Shown: positions 21,333 to 32,571, counted from the first letter of the stretch. The stretch is 64,000 nucleotides of DNA from Ipomoea triloba (GCF_003576645.1 NC_044920.1:21272427-21336426), one strand, 5' to 3'. Made by a program: numbers and translations. Notes: a model not told the origin generated them from the letters alone.

Positions 21333-24217
21333 ATGACTAGTAGGAGGATTAATGGCTCCAATACAACTCCTACGTGTAAGTACCCGAACCTTAAATGGCT
21401 TTATTTGTACCAGTTGTAAAGTACAATTTTATCTTCTTTTTGTTCTGAAAAAATAGGCTAGCATGTGCAATGTTTTGGGTTTCTGTGATAAATGCTTAGT
21501 GGGGACCATTTTATTGTTGAATAAAAGTAGATTCCAGACATTGAAATTGCTGTTTGTAAGTTTCTTTTTCGCATGTGTTGTTGGGTTGGGTTATGTGGTT
21601 ATTGCTTAGTGGGGACCATTTGCAGCTGTATGTTACTTTATTGTACCCACATGGAGACCATGGGTAGTGTAGTGAATTTGTATTTATTTGACTGTCAATG
21701 GATTGTTCTTTTGTTGCTGCAACAGTGTGTAGTGTGAATGAAATTTGTCTTATTTTGCTGCAAAACAATTTCATTGACCTTTAATTTATTGCTTTAATTT
21801 AATGCCTTTATAGATGATGGTGAGGATTCCTCTGTGTTTACAATTAAATTGCATATTGGAGGTAATTTGGTATGGAAGCCAAAAGTAGAGTATAAGGATG
21901 GGTTTGTGGAGTATTTTGGTCACTTCAACTGTGATGAGGGGAGCTTACTAGATTTAAGGAGGATGGTGAAACAATTAAGGTTTTGTGATAAAAAGGTCCA
22001 ATTCTGGGTTAAGGTTAAAGGTAGGAAAAATACAAGAAAAATTGAACTAAGGAAAGTGAACACTGATGCAGAAATTTTAGGGCTTAGTTTAGAGGTTCCA
22101 GCAAACAAGGAGTTGGATTTGTATGTTGAACATCTGTATGATGACCAATGAGATTATGAAATAGAGATCTCTAGGTCTTTGGGAGATGATGCACTACTGA
22201 CTGAAGAGGAAGATGATGGGAGTGAACAGCATTCTGAGAGGGAAGTTGATGGCCCAAGTACTATGTTCCAAGAAGTAGATGTAGAAGTTAATGGTCCTAC
22301 TTCTAAGCAGGTGGAAAATGAGGGGCATGTAGAAATTGATGAAGTTGACTGTGTGCATTCTGAAGAAATCTTTAGAAGTTTGGATGGCTCAGATCCTGAG
22401 AGGGAATGCAATGGTCCTGAAAATGTGTTCCAAGAGAGAAACCTAAAAAAGATGGGTTTAAATTTGTTTTGGGAATGATATTTAGATCAGCTTCTGANTG
22501 TGAATGGTAGACCTAGATTTCTTAGGTTATATATTTGCTTTGCAGCTTGCAAAGAAGGGTTTCTAAGAGGATGCAGACCTTTTTTTGGGTTGGATGACTG
22601 TCATTTGAAGGGCTATCAGAAGGGAGGGCAACTATTAAGTGCTGTTGGTCTAGATGGAGATAATTGCATGTTCCCTATAGCATTTGCCATTGTAGAGGGA
22701 GAGTTGAAGGAGAGTTGGACATGGTTTTTAGAGCAGTTGGACAGTGACTTAAACATAGCAGAAGGGGTTGTTACCTGCTGTTGAAAAGATGTTTCCTGGG
22801 GTTGAACACAGATTCTGTGTAAGGCATATGCATGGTAACTTCTTGAAGGATGGTTTCACTGGAAATGTGTTGAAGCAGAAGTTGTGGGGTGTGTGTAAAG
22901 CAACAACAGAGGCAGATTTTAAAAGGCACATGGAGGAGTTAAAGCAAGAAAATGAAAAAGCAGCTGAGTGGTTGGCTGCCAGAGATCCTAGACACTATTG
23001 TAGGGCCTTTTTTAGCACATTTCCAAAGACAAATTTGCTATTAAATAACTTGTGTGAGTCATGGAATAGCACTATCTTGAGTTTGAGGGACAAGTCTCTC
23101 CTTACTATGTGTGATAAGATTAGGCTATATCTCATGGGTAGAATGCAAAAGAATAGAGACAAAATGAAAACATACCCATATAAGATTTGTCCCAAAATAT
23201 CTAAGTGTCTTGAAGAGGCTAATGATAAGTCAGCTCGGTACAGTACTTACAAGTCACATGATAATTGTTACCAGGTTGATCAGAACTTCAAAGCCTTTAA
23301 GGTGGATTTAGCACAAAGGCAGTGCAGTTGTAGAGCTTGGGATCTGACTGGCATTCCTTGCAGTCATGGTGTAGCAGCTATTAGGAAACAGAGAGAAAGC
23401 CTTGAAGATTATGTTCACTCATGCTATACAGTACAGACTTATCTTAGAGCTTATGAACCAGCAATACTTCCCATTCAATCTTCAGATTTATGGTATAAAG
23501 TTGATCTTCCAGCACCACTACCCCCAAATATAAGGCACAACCTGGTAGGCCTAAGAAAAAGAGAAAAATTGATCCCCTTCAAGAGAGCAGGCAACAAAGG
23601 AATGAAGTTAGAACAAAGAAATTAGGGGAAGTTAAGAGGTGCAGAGTATGTGGACTGACCGGACATAATAAGACAACTTGCAAGGCTAAAAATCCACAGG
23701 TATTACTTGAGTCTTTCATTTTCAAAATTACTTTAATGTTGTGTGTAATATTATTATCTTGCATGTATCTGAACAGGTTGAAGGCCAGGCTGAGGTTGGA
23801 GGCCAAGCTGAGGTTGAATTTCAGGATGAGGTTGAAGGGCATGATGAGGTTGAAGGGCAGGATGAGGTTGAAGGCCAAGCTGAGTTTGAAGGGCATTTTG
23901 AAGACATACAAGTTGAAACACAAGTCCCTGCATTTGTACTTGATGAAATGGTAATGGGATGTTAAACACACACCAGTAGATGTTATTGATTACTAACCAG
24001 TATATGTTATTGATTACTATTCTTTTAATAGGGTTCTCAGGAGGGAGTGGGATCTCAATCAGCACCACCATTGCACAACCAGGTTCCACATGAGTCCACC
24101 TTTATTGCTGCACAAGGGACCACTACTGCTACAAATGCTGCTGGACAGCTGCTGAGAACTGCACTTCAAAGATTGGGCAGACCTGGAAAAAATTTACTGA
24201 TAAAAAAGAAACAATGA
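21333..24217 (+). pseudogene. MULE transposase (MURA type), broken
   Basis: Reconstructed order: a 14-codon first exon (21333-21375, GTAAGT donor) joins in phase to 21814. An N-terminal PB1-like MULE domain (FTIKLHIGGNLVW) follows, then an acidic linker, the MULE catalytic domain with first Asp (FFGLDDCHLKGY) and Glu (LLNNLCESWNS), a SWIM zinc finger (CSCRAWDLTGIPCSHGVA, about 23323-23375), a CCHC knuckle (CRVCGLTGHNKTTC), and a Glu/Val/Gly-repeat tail spread over two further introns (23700-23776, 23951-24031) to TGA 24215-24217. Breaks: in-frame TGA at 22149; frameshifts near 22445 and 23521 (short A and C runs); a large internal deletion near 22490; and a small deletion near 22757 removing the segment with the second catalytic Asp. 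It cannot make active transposase. Confidence 0.9.
22498..22498. other. Ambiguous base (n)
   Basis: The only undetermined base in the window falls at the apparent internal deletion of the transposase, so the break there may partly reflect sequence quality. Confidence 0.95.
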
Positions 24218-24705
24218 AGTTTGTATGGTTTTCTGTTGATGTATGGGGGTTTTTTGTTTGTACAATGCCCATGGTAGTTGTATGTTTTTTATGTATGGTA
24301 CTTATGCTACAATGCCTATGGTAGTTGTATGTTTGTATGGCTTTCTGTTGGTACTTATGCTACAAATATGGTAGTTGTTTTGGTAGGAAGTTTTTTTGCT
24401 GAAACTTGGGCAGATTAAATATTACTGCAATGCAAATGACTGTTTTTGTGATCAATTGGTCATTTTCCAGTTTTTGTATTCCTTACTTTGTTCTTTTGCC
24501 ACAACAGGTATTTTAGTTCACTAGTTCCATTACAGAACTGCTACACAAACTTTCCATTACAACAAAAAATTGGACAATTATCCAAACACTATGGCAGAAC
24601 TCATAACACAATTTTTCCATTGCATTACTCAAAACGAATACAAAGTACGAATAACTTCATTTCATTACACTGGCATTTGACAAAATAGTTAAAACATTTA
24701 ACATT
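24218..24705. other. Spacer between the two convergent MULE genes
   Basis: T-rich on the plus strand after the transposase stop, with repeated GTTGTATGTTT words, then a region leading into the stop of the minus-strand gene. Probably the two 3'UTRs; no ORF of interest. Confidence 0.6.
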
Positions 24706-25289
24706 CTAGTTCAACTGGAAAACATTTGCACTTGATTTTACAGTTCTCTGCCAATGCATAAAACAAAGAAAACCAACAACAATTCCAATTCCAAAACCAT
24801 ACAAAAAATTAAATTTGGAATCCAAGTGCTTCTTCTTCATGTTGACATTTTTTTCATCAATCACAGCCTGAAGCCTTTGCATCTCACTGTCTTGTTTATC
24901 TAACCGCTTCAATAGACCTCGAATTACTTTGGCCACACGGTCAGAGACATCGGAGTCCAGCCATTGAAAATACCTACAGTTCCCATTCCCCTAAAATTCA
25001 AATTGAAATGGACAAAGCAAAATGACTGTAACAACATAGAAATGACTGTAAAATTCAAATTGAAATGGACAAAGCAAAATGACTGTAACAACATAGAAAT
25101 GCTTACACGTACTCCATAGCGTGGGCAAGCTCTAAATCTCTTTCCTGGGTTGGCAGAACTCCACGAGCAAGCTCTAAATCTCTTTCCTGGGTTGGCAGAA
25201 CTCCACGACATCCTTACCGGAGCGATTTCGCCACACCAACAACGCACTTCTGGAATCCATTCGACTGAACCGGAGTTGTTTGAAGACAT
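24706..25289 (-). CDS. GRF-type zinc-finger, coiled-coil, membrane-anchored protein of the MULE
   Basis: Two exons on the minus strand: 25289-25107 (61 codons, ATG at 25289, GTAAGC donor) and 24990-24706 (94 codons plus stop), joined in phase 0, giving about 155 residues. Exon 1 starts MSSNNSGSVEWIPEVRCWCG and carries NPGKRFRACPRYG; exon 2 starts GNGNCRYFQWLD. Together they make a GRF zinc finger (CxCG ... RFxxC ... CxYFxWLD). Then come a charged coiled-coil-like helix (LLKRLDKQDSEMQRLQAVI) and one hydrophobic segment (FNFLYGFGIGIVVGFLCFMH). A 42-bp tandem duplication repeats SWSSANPGKRFRAC in frame. GRF fingers bind nucleic acid in other proteins; the role in MULEs is not known to me. The frame is intact, unlike the transposase beside it. 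Confidence 0.75.
25126..25209 (-). repeat. 42-bp in-frame tandem duplication in the GRF exon
   Basis: Positions 25126-25167 and 25168-25209 are adjacent near-identical copies. On the minus strand they encode the zinc-finger core twice; the first copy ends FRACS, the second FRACP. The downstream intron (25000-25100) also contains its own short duplication of ATGACTGTAACAACATAGAA. Confidence 0.9.
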
Positions 25290-25639
25290 GCCCTTGCAAA
25301 GCTCGTCGCCCTCTTCGTCGTAGTAGGATGTGCGATAATGGCGGTTTAGGGCTAGGGTGAAAGTGAAATGTGAAATTGGGTGAAAATGAAATGTGAAATT
25401 GGGTGAAAGTGGGAGTGCATTGCGTAATCAGATCCAAGTAAACAAATAAGGGGTGCGAAATTACCAAACTGTCCATGGTCTTAACTGAGGTTAGAGGCAA
25501 AATCTAACCGGAGGGCCAAATTGACTACGATTTACGGTTATTAGGGATCTAATTAACCAAAATTGACAGTGAGGGACCACATTGCAGATCGGGCAACAAC
25601 CGAGGGACCAAAAGTGCAATTTCCCTATATTTACAACAA

Positions 25640-26515
25640 TTATCATATTATAATTCATATATAATTATTTTTGAAAAATATTATGTTAGTTTACAAAAAA
25701 AATTTTGAAATAACATATATCTGGAACCTTACTCATTGGACCATGGTCCATGCAATAATGTACTTTTTATTTTTGGTCCACACAGCTCATGGTCCATGCA
25801 ATAATTTGCCCTCATCGGATTCGCCGACTGGAGTTTTTTTTTTTTTTTTTTCGGTTGGGCCAGTCGGCAATACTTGGTCCATTTTAAAAAAATAAATTTT
25901 GAAACTATTATTATTGTTAGGTCCAGTTACTAGAATAAAGTGATGGATTATTTTGTTGGGCAAATTAAATTGAGCTATTTGAGTTCTTTAAGGCATTATG
26001 GACTTGCTTTAAATTTTAGTCTCATTTAATTTGAGCTTAAAATCTAAAAGGGGTGTATTTAATCATGACTTTAAAAAACTTTTATGAACTTTAAAAGTTT
26101 GGAAGTATTCGATTCAAACTTTTAGGGAGTCTTTAAAAATCAGACGGTATACAATCAAGATTTTCAAAGAGTCTTTAAAAGTCGGGTGGTATTGGATTAA
26201 AACTTTTAAAGAGTCTTTAAAAGTCATGAGGTATTCAAAAAGTTATGAATTTGTGTAAACTTTTTAATTTTAGGACTTTTGTAGACTTTTCATTCTCAAA
26301 TATAAATAGTTGAAATCCAACCCTCAAGTCTAAGATTACAAAATTTTCTTTCTACCAACTTTGAAGGCTTTATCTCTCTACCCGCGTCACAACCACCCTC
26401 GTCCTCAGGTTGGTTTTTTTATTTTTATTTTTTAATTTTTGGTTAATAATATATTAATGTTTTATTATTATATTAATAAATTAATAAATGTGATGTTTTA
26501 TGATTTTAGAAATTT
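25640..26515 (+). repeat. Second copy of the 13990-15560 repeat
   Basis: It starts with shared AATAACATATATCTGGAACC. Where the first copy has a large foldback element it has only a short palindromic remnant (GGACCATGGTCCATGCAATA, twice). Then come the shared TTTAAAGAGTCTTTAAAAGTC words and the leader/intron-like CAGGTTGGTTTTTTTATTTT. Confidence 0.65.
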
Positions 26516-27722
26516 TATTTCGAATTTATTTTAATTTGTTATTACTTTTTATTTTTATATATTGTTATATGTATGTGAAAGCATATGAATTTTGATGAAT
26601 ATATGTTATATATCAATGTTTGAATGTGAATATTATTTATTTATAAATTAATGTTTATTAAACAGAAAATATAATCCATAAAAAAACAATAATAAGTCAT
26701 ATAAATAATATTATATAAAATTGTAGTAGAGTAATTAAAATATACTCTACTCTATTAGTAAGTATATAATAGCATTAAAGGAATATTTATTTTTATTTCC
26801 ATTCTTTACCTTGATGATAATATTAAGAAGTCAATTTTTATGTTAATGTTTTTGTTTCTGTGAGGTGTATGTGCTGAGTGAGTTTTCTATTGATTTTATT
26901 GTGGTTGTGGATTTAGTGAAGAATATCCTGCTAGTTTTCCTTATCAAAGGCCTATGGCGCACTAGAATTTAACAGGAAAGCAATGATTCTGCTTAAAATT
27001 GTTATTTCCAGGAAATCACATTAGAATAATTCAATTAAGTTAGTTCCTCTTTCACCCAATCAACCATATATTTTAAGTATAGCATATTTGTTTTCACAAT
27101 GCATGAAATTGATAACTTAGTATCAATAAATTCTTCTTTTATTTTTGCAGCTGACAAGGGCATAGTTTGCCTTTTTGGAAGTCCTATTCAACAGCCACAT
27201 AGATTTTGTACTGAACCTTGATACAAAAACATTTATGTTTATGGTTGGTTCACTGGAATCATCATCTTGTCAGATACTAAAAACATTATTTGAGATTATT
27301 GTTCTTTTTGAGGACAATGGCAACCAGTGGAATCTGAGCAGTTCTATGCCTACTTTTGTAAAGCTGTACTCCGTATTAGTTAATTACAAACTATATATAT
27401 ACTAAAAGAAAATTGCTTACATTTTCCCTCCATAAATCCTAAACAATGCACGAGTCTTGCACACTGTCTTCAACAGTGCATAGGATCACTAAAATGCTCA
27501 TAAACATTTCATAATAAGCATAATTTAGTCCAAAGTTCATGACCTACTAATCTTATATCTCTGGACAGTTTGGGGGAGTATCATGGTGTTTGTAAACTCA
27601 TATATCTTGCTTTTAGTTTTTGATTCTCCTTCACCTACTAATCTTATATATTTAACCTTTAGTATGATATTTTGAATTATAAAAAATTGTTTAAATTACT
27701 AAAATATATATGTATTTTATAG
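26516..27722. other. AT-rich intron-like DNA with one unassigned exon-like segment
   Basis: After the shared repeat the sequence resembles a plant intron. TTTTTGCAG at 27142-27150 precedes an open stretch to 27405 (for example SHIDFVLNLDTKTFMFMVGS) that I cannot assign. It lies upstream of the Ulp1 exons in the same orientation, so both may belong to one decayed transposon or captured gene. Confidence 0.4.
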
Positions 27723-28011
27723 TGCCCGATACAACTAGGACATGTTAAGTGTGGATATTATGTCATGCGATACATGCTTGACATCGTGACAAAATATTCA
27801 TATGTTGATCATATCGTTTGGATGAGGTAAGTAAATTTAAATATAATAGAATTATGTATAGTTAAATTATATTTTATTAATTAACACTTTTAATAATTTT
27901 ATTAATTATATTATTTTGTAGGCATTTGAAAGCAATAGTCCGTATTCTATTGATGACATAAATGAGATTCGAGAGCAATGGGCAAAATACTTCTTCTCCC
28001 AGTGCGTGTAA
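27723..28011 (+). pseudogene. Ulp1-type cysteine protease C-terminal remnant
   Basis: Exon 27723-27826 follows TTTTATAG and ends at GAG|GTAAGT. It encodes CPIQLGHVKCGYYVMRYM, with the Gln and catalytic Cys context of Ulp1/C48 proteases (QxGxxxCGYYV). Exon 27922-28011 encodes SIDDINEIREQWAKYF and ends at TAA 28009-28011. The visible splice sites do not join the two in frame by one base. Such C48 domains are often carried by plant CACTA and Mutator-like elements; N-terminal parts, including catalytic His and Asp, are not seen. Confidence 0.7.
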
Positions 28012-28375
28012 CTTTTGTTTTATTAATAAAACTATTGTGTTTTAATTTTAAGATAGTATTGTGTTTTGATGATATATTATTGTATTAAAGTGTGATGATA
28101 TAAAGTTCTATATTTTGATGATCATATATATATTGTGTTAAAGTGTAATGATTTAAAGTATTGTGTTAGTATAAACTTTGATAATAGTTTAATTTACTGA
28201 TGGTATAAAGTTTGATGGTATAGTTTGATAGTATTGTATAGAACTGTATTGTTTGATATGGATTTAAGTTGTAACATGTACAAATTTTTTTTTTTAAAAA
28301 AATAGGGGTTTTAATTAAAAATAAATAGAATATTAAAAAAAATAATTATCATTCACTACCGTTCCTTGCTAGAAA

Positions 28376-28378
<3 letters not shown>

Positions 28379-28421
<43 letters not shown>
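28379..28421. repeat. (TA)n microsatellite
   Basis: A pure TA run just downstream of the Ulp1 remnant. Confidence 0.9.
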
Positions 28422-28424
<3 letters not shown>

Positions 28425-28499
28425 AAATTAGTCATCCACTACCAAAAACTTTCATTAAAAAAATTGGCGTTGAACCGAAAAAGTTCGATTAAAGATTTT

Positions 28500-28716
28500 T
28501 TAATCGAAAATTTACCAAAGTTTGCACACTTAAGTTAGGAACGAAATGTGCAATGAACGTAATGATAACTTAGGGACAAAATTTGCAATTAGTATAACTC
28601 AGGGACGAAAACTGCAACGCCAATAATAATTTAGGGACGAAAAGTGAGTATGACAAGAACTTAAGGACGAATTCTACAATTACCATATAACTTAAGGACG
28701 AAAAGTGCAATTTTTC
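28500..28716. repeat. MULE-terminus-like array (TTAGGGACGAAAAGTGCAA)
   Basis: Five or six imperfect copies of an about 37-bp unit containing ACTTAGGGACGAAAAGTGCA end in AAAGTGCAATTTTTCC, close to the terminus of the 20988 MULE. It is probably one end of a truncated MULE; the other end was not found. Confidence 0.55.
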
Positions 28717-28796
28717 CAAACAATAATGATGATAATTATGTCATGACCGTTACATCTGTTATGTATTGAATGTTCATAATGCCCACATAATATATA
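28717..28796 (-). mobile_element. Inverted LTR fragment, 13130 family
   Basis: The minus strand reads TATTATGTGGGCATTATGAA then CATTCAATACATAACAGATG, matching the first 80 bp of the LTR at 13130. Confidence 0.65.
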
Positions 28797-29283
28797 TCTA
28801 CACTTATAATAAGAGTCAATAATGTTAGACCCTTAATTGGAACTAAAAAAGTGTTGGTGTAATAGTCTGTTATAACATATTGTACTTTGTGTTCTTCTTA
28901 TTGTGCAACCTCCAATTAAATTCCTAATATATTCTAATCTTTTATAATTTTACCAAATTTTGCCGTTAAATATAACGAAAGTTTAGCATTAAATTCTTTA
29001 GGCAATTTGTTGCTTTATTGCAGTTTTCAAACAAATTGGCAATATTCTATAATACAATTCTATATAGATTCCTAACTTAAAATTAGAATATTGAAGTTTT
29101 AATAAGATTCTATCATACAATTTTGTATAGATTCCTAACTAAACCATTATTCTACGCAAAACAACCGTATATAAACCCCTCCCCTTCTCACTGGTATTCA
29201 CCCAAAACTAAACCTAATATATTCTGCAACACACCATCTACTTGACATTCTATAGGTATGATTGTCAAAATATTGCCATGCTA
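28797..29283 (+). other. Helitron-like 5' end and promoter-like segment
   Basis: TCTACACTTATAATAAGAG at 28797 followed by GTTGGTGTAATA resembles the start of the Helitron at 61434. CGTATATAAACCCCTCCCC near 29167 looks like a TATA box, and CATTCTATAG|GTATG near 29258 like a leader exon end. No coding exon follows; the 3' end of a Helitron was not found. Confidence 0.4.
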
Positions 29284-29744
29284 ATTCTATTATTTGTATT
29301 TGTACTCATAATGATTAAAGTTTTCTTTAAAATCAATGATGGTATACTCATTAATTAATATAACTTCAATATCGTTATGTGAATATATCTATTGTATAAT
29401 CTGTTCATCCATACTTGTATCCTTATATGTAATGTTGTGGTTCTCATTATATTTCTCTATAATCTACACATTTTAGTTACTTCTAACTCCTTAATCTATG
29501 GTTTTTGAATTTACGTTGTGGTTCCCATTAGCGAGTTAGGAGTAACTAAAATGTGTAGATTATAGAGAAATATAATGAGAACCACAACATTACATACAAG
29601 GATACAAGTATAGATGAACAGATTATACAATAGATATATCTACATAACGATATTGAAGTTATACTAATTAATGAGTATATCATCATTGATTTTTTTTTAA
29701 AAAAAAAACTGTAATCATTATGAGTACAAATACAAATAATATAT
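29284..29744. repeat. Near-perfect long hairpin (about 210-bp arms)
   Basis: The left arm (about 29284-29492) is almost perfectly complementary to the right arm (about 29530-29740), around a loop of about 40 bp. Matching words are CATTTTAGTTACTTCTAACT and its complement next to the loop, and TTATTTGTATTTGTACTCAT at the outer end. No TIR-type target duplication is evident, and the right arm abuts the next repeat directly. Confidence 0.85.
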
Positions 29745-30320
29745 GGGGTTCGTGTGCGTGTTGGCCTTCTCTGGTGCGGTTGTGCGGATGCTTAAATTGC
29801 GTGGTTTTCCTTTTTAAGGTGTGTGGTTTGTGTGTTTAAAGTGCATCAGTGTTGAAATGTAAGGTGCGTAAACCTAAAGCTTTAGATGCATGGTTTTTCC
29901 TTCTTAAGGTGCGTTGTTTTCCTTCTTAAAGTGCGTGATTTGTATGTGTAAGGTGCGTTAGTGTTGAAACTTAAGATGCACTATTTTAAAACTTTAGATG
30001 CATGGTTTGTGTTCTTAAAGTGCTTTGTTTGTGTGCTAGCTTAAGGCGCATAGTTTGTGTACTGAAGGTGCACCATTTAAAAACTTTAGGTGTGCGTTTT
30101 GTGTTCTTAGGTTAAGGTGCGTGATCTATATACTTCAAGTTCTTTGTTTGTGTGCTGAAGGTGCGTAGTTTGTGTGCTGAAGGTGCATCATTAAAAAATT
30201 TTAGGTGTGTGGTTTGTGTTCTTAGCTTAAGGTGTGTGATTTGTGTACTTAAGGTACGTCATTTTAATGCTTAAATTGCATAACTGCACTGAAAGCTATA
30301 ACGCACTTGAACTCTTCCCT
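29745..30320 (-). repeat. TA-bounded GCACCTTAAG-array element (copy 2, inverted)
   Basis: The ends read GGGGTTCGTGTGCG and CTTGAACTCTTCCCT, the same termini as 11771-12355 in reverse. The interior is a CTTAAGGTGCG array with TTTGTGTGCTGAAGG words. It lies just before a (TA)n tract (30356-30406). Confidence 0.75.
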
Positions 30321-30345
30321 ATATATGTATGTGTGTGTATGTGGG

Positions 30346-30408
<63 letters not shown>

Positions 30409-30899
30409 CAAGAGCTAAATAAATGTTATTTTTAATCGTATATTATGATTGCATAGAGTCTCGTTTGAAGTTATTGATAATAATACTTAATATAATCGTG
30501 TATGAACTGCTATCACATTTGGAGTATATTATATAGTGAGCAAAAAGATGGAGACATTTTAATGTTTATTTATGATGTTTTCTTAATTTACAACAAATGT
30601 AAACTTGTAATATCAAATAAACATTATATTATTACCCTGCGTTTATTTAAATAATTAACAAAGCAAGATTATTGGATTAATGATAGATCTAATTATAGCC
30701 TTGCCAACTACTTTAAAATAATAGAGTGGACAAAGGTTTTATTTTGAGTTATATGTCCTTAATCTAAATTTAAATACATGCCAAATATTTCAACAGTACA
30801 AATTTATGGAATGGTGGGAGCAGTGGCAAATTATTGTGTGGATGAATTTTATGAGTTAGAATAACACAAATTTTACTGTGGATTGTAGTCTAAAACGGT

Positions 30900-31340
30900 G
30901 TCGTTTCTTTTGATAAAAAGAAATGGCACCCGTCGGCGTTGTTCTCCGTAAAGTAGCTCTGTTTGTATAACATATTAAGTTTCATTTTATATACACTGTA
31001 GTTTCATTTTAACACAATTGCAGTTTCATTTCGATATAACTACAGTTTTATTCGACATTATAAACTCAAATATGTGAAACTGTTAAACTGTTACTCAGTT
31101 TCATTTTACATACACTATACTTCATTACATAACTACAATATGATTTCGATATAACTACAGTTTCAATTCATTGTACAATATATACTCAAATATATGAAAC
31201 TGTTATTTAGTTTCATTTTATATGCACTGAAGTTTCATTTCAACACAACTACAGTTTCATTTCGATATAACTATAGTTTTCTTTCGACATTATACACTCA
31301 ACTATGTGAAGCTATTATTAAGTTTCATTTTATATACACT
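30900..31340. repeat. CAGTTTCATTT array (D1 copy, truncated)
   Basis: Degenerate units CTACAGTTTCATTTCGATAT alternating with CATTTTATATACACTG are present. It is the D1 counterpart of the interior of the foldback element at 36441-37377, shortened by the 805-bp deletion. Confidence 0.75.
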
Positions 31341-31429
31341 AATAGATAATTAATATTTATGCATATCTAAGATATAAGAAAAAATATTTAGATATACACC
31401 CTAGTATTTTTATATTTATATGTACGCTT

Positions 31430-32070
31430 CCCCAACAATTTTATAAAGTGGGACGAAGTTTGTTAAGCGTTCATTAGTGTTTGTTAACGTTTGCGAACAT
31501 GTTCACAAATCTGTTTGTTAACGTTAACGAACAGTACAAAACAAACAAACACATGTAAATATTTCTCATTTTGGGTTCTTTTGTACCAGGCAGTAGGCAC
31601 TAAACCATAACTTATCAAAAGTTGATAACCTTAATTAACTAAATGAGAACTAAGAATTGAAGAAGCTAATTCATAATTGGTATGAGGGTAGGATCGGAGC
31701 GGTAGGAAAAATATAATTAATTTTATTTTTAAAAGGCTAAATTAAAATAGTATCTTAAAATTTAAAAATAAAAAATAAAATAAATTACACTTAAATGAAT
31801 TTGTTATGAACAGTCTTAAATGCACGCGAACCGAGCATGTTTGTGAATATTATTAAATGAATATTAAACGGGCATGTTCATGAACATTATTAAACGAACA
31901 AACGAATGTGTCCACAAACTCTTAGCAAACTAGCACACAAATGTTCAAACTTTTTTCGCTTATTAAACAAGCTCTAAAATTTGTCCATTTGTATTTGTTT
32001 ACCTTAATAAACGAACAACAACGTACAAATGCTATCAAACATGAATACGAATAGTTTACCAAAAGCTCTT
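31430..32070. repeat. GTTCGTTTAAT inverted-repeat segment (D1 copy)
   Basis: Words such as GTTTGTTAACGTTTGCGAAC and GAACATTATTAAACGAAC occur in both orientations around an AT-rich middle, suggesting an old foldback element. Copies are at 37890-38430 and 57830-58620. Confidence 0.55.
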
Positions 32071-32523
32071 CCCTAGGTAACACCATACTGAAAGGGTAAG
32101 AGAAGGCAATAATGTTGAGGGAAAGTAATTAAGAGGATGGATAAGGCTTGGAATTGGGAGGCCATATATAGTACAATGCGTGTATTATCAAGATATCCCT
32201 TAAAGGAAATTGACTAATGAGATTATTGTACATATCATGCTCCTACTTTTTAAGAATGTACTAAACTGTTTGGCATGTATTTAAATCTAATTCAACGTAC
32301 ACTTTAAATAGGGACAGAACTAGAAAAATCATGTTGAGATTGTCAAATTTATAGATAAAAGTTACCATGTCAGTCGATAATAGTACCCGACTATATATAC
32401 CCAATACCATTGTATATCATACACTGCACGATTATACTAAGTATTATTATCAATAATTTCAAATGAGACTCTGTGCCTGAAATCATATATACACTATTAA
32501 AAATAACATTTATTTAAATCTTG

Positions 32524-32525
<2 letters not shown>

Positions 32526-32567
<42 letters not shown>
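32526..32567. repeat. (TA)n microsatellite
   Basis: A pure TA tract in D1; D2 lacks the surrounding 32480-33354 segment, which is replaced there by about 195 bp. Confidence 0.9.

Positions 32568-32571
<4 letters not shown>

Larger units (their letters stand above)
20988..25625 (+). mobile_element. Complete Mutator-like element (MULE), 4638 bp
   Basis: Long TIRs of about 320 bp (20988-21310 and 25300-25625) begin GAGAAAATCGCACTTTTGGT and, on the other strand, GGGAAATTGCACTTTTGGTC. Perfect 9-bp target duplications TATATTTAC lie at 20979-20987 and 25626-25634. Inside are a MURA-type transposase gene reading right, now broken, and a second gene on the minus strand (25289 to 24706). Autonomous plant MULEs are usually of this size and may carry a second gene. 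The TIRs are still very alike, so the insertion is not ancient. It landed next to the 3' LTR. Confidence 0.93.

Noticed and set aside
23579..24089. Minus-strand ORFs opposite the transposase tail
   Set aside because: Repetitive antisense reading of the Glu/Val/Gly-rich coding repeat.
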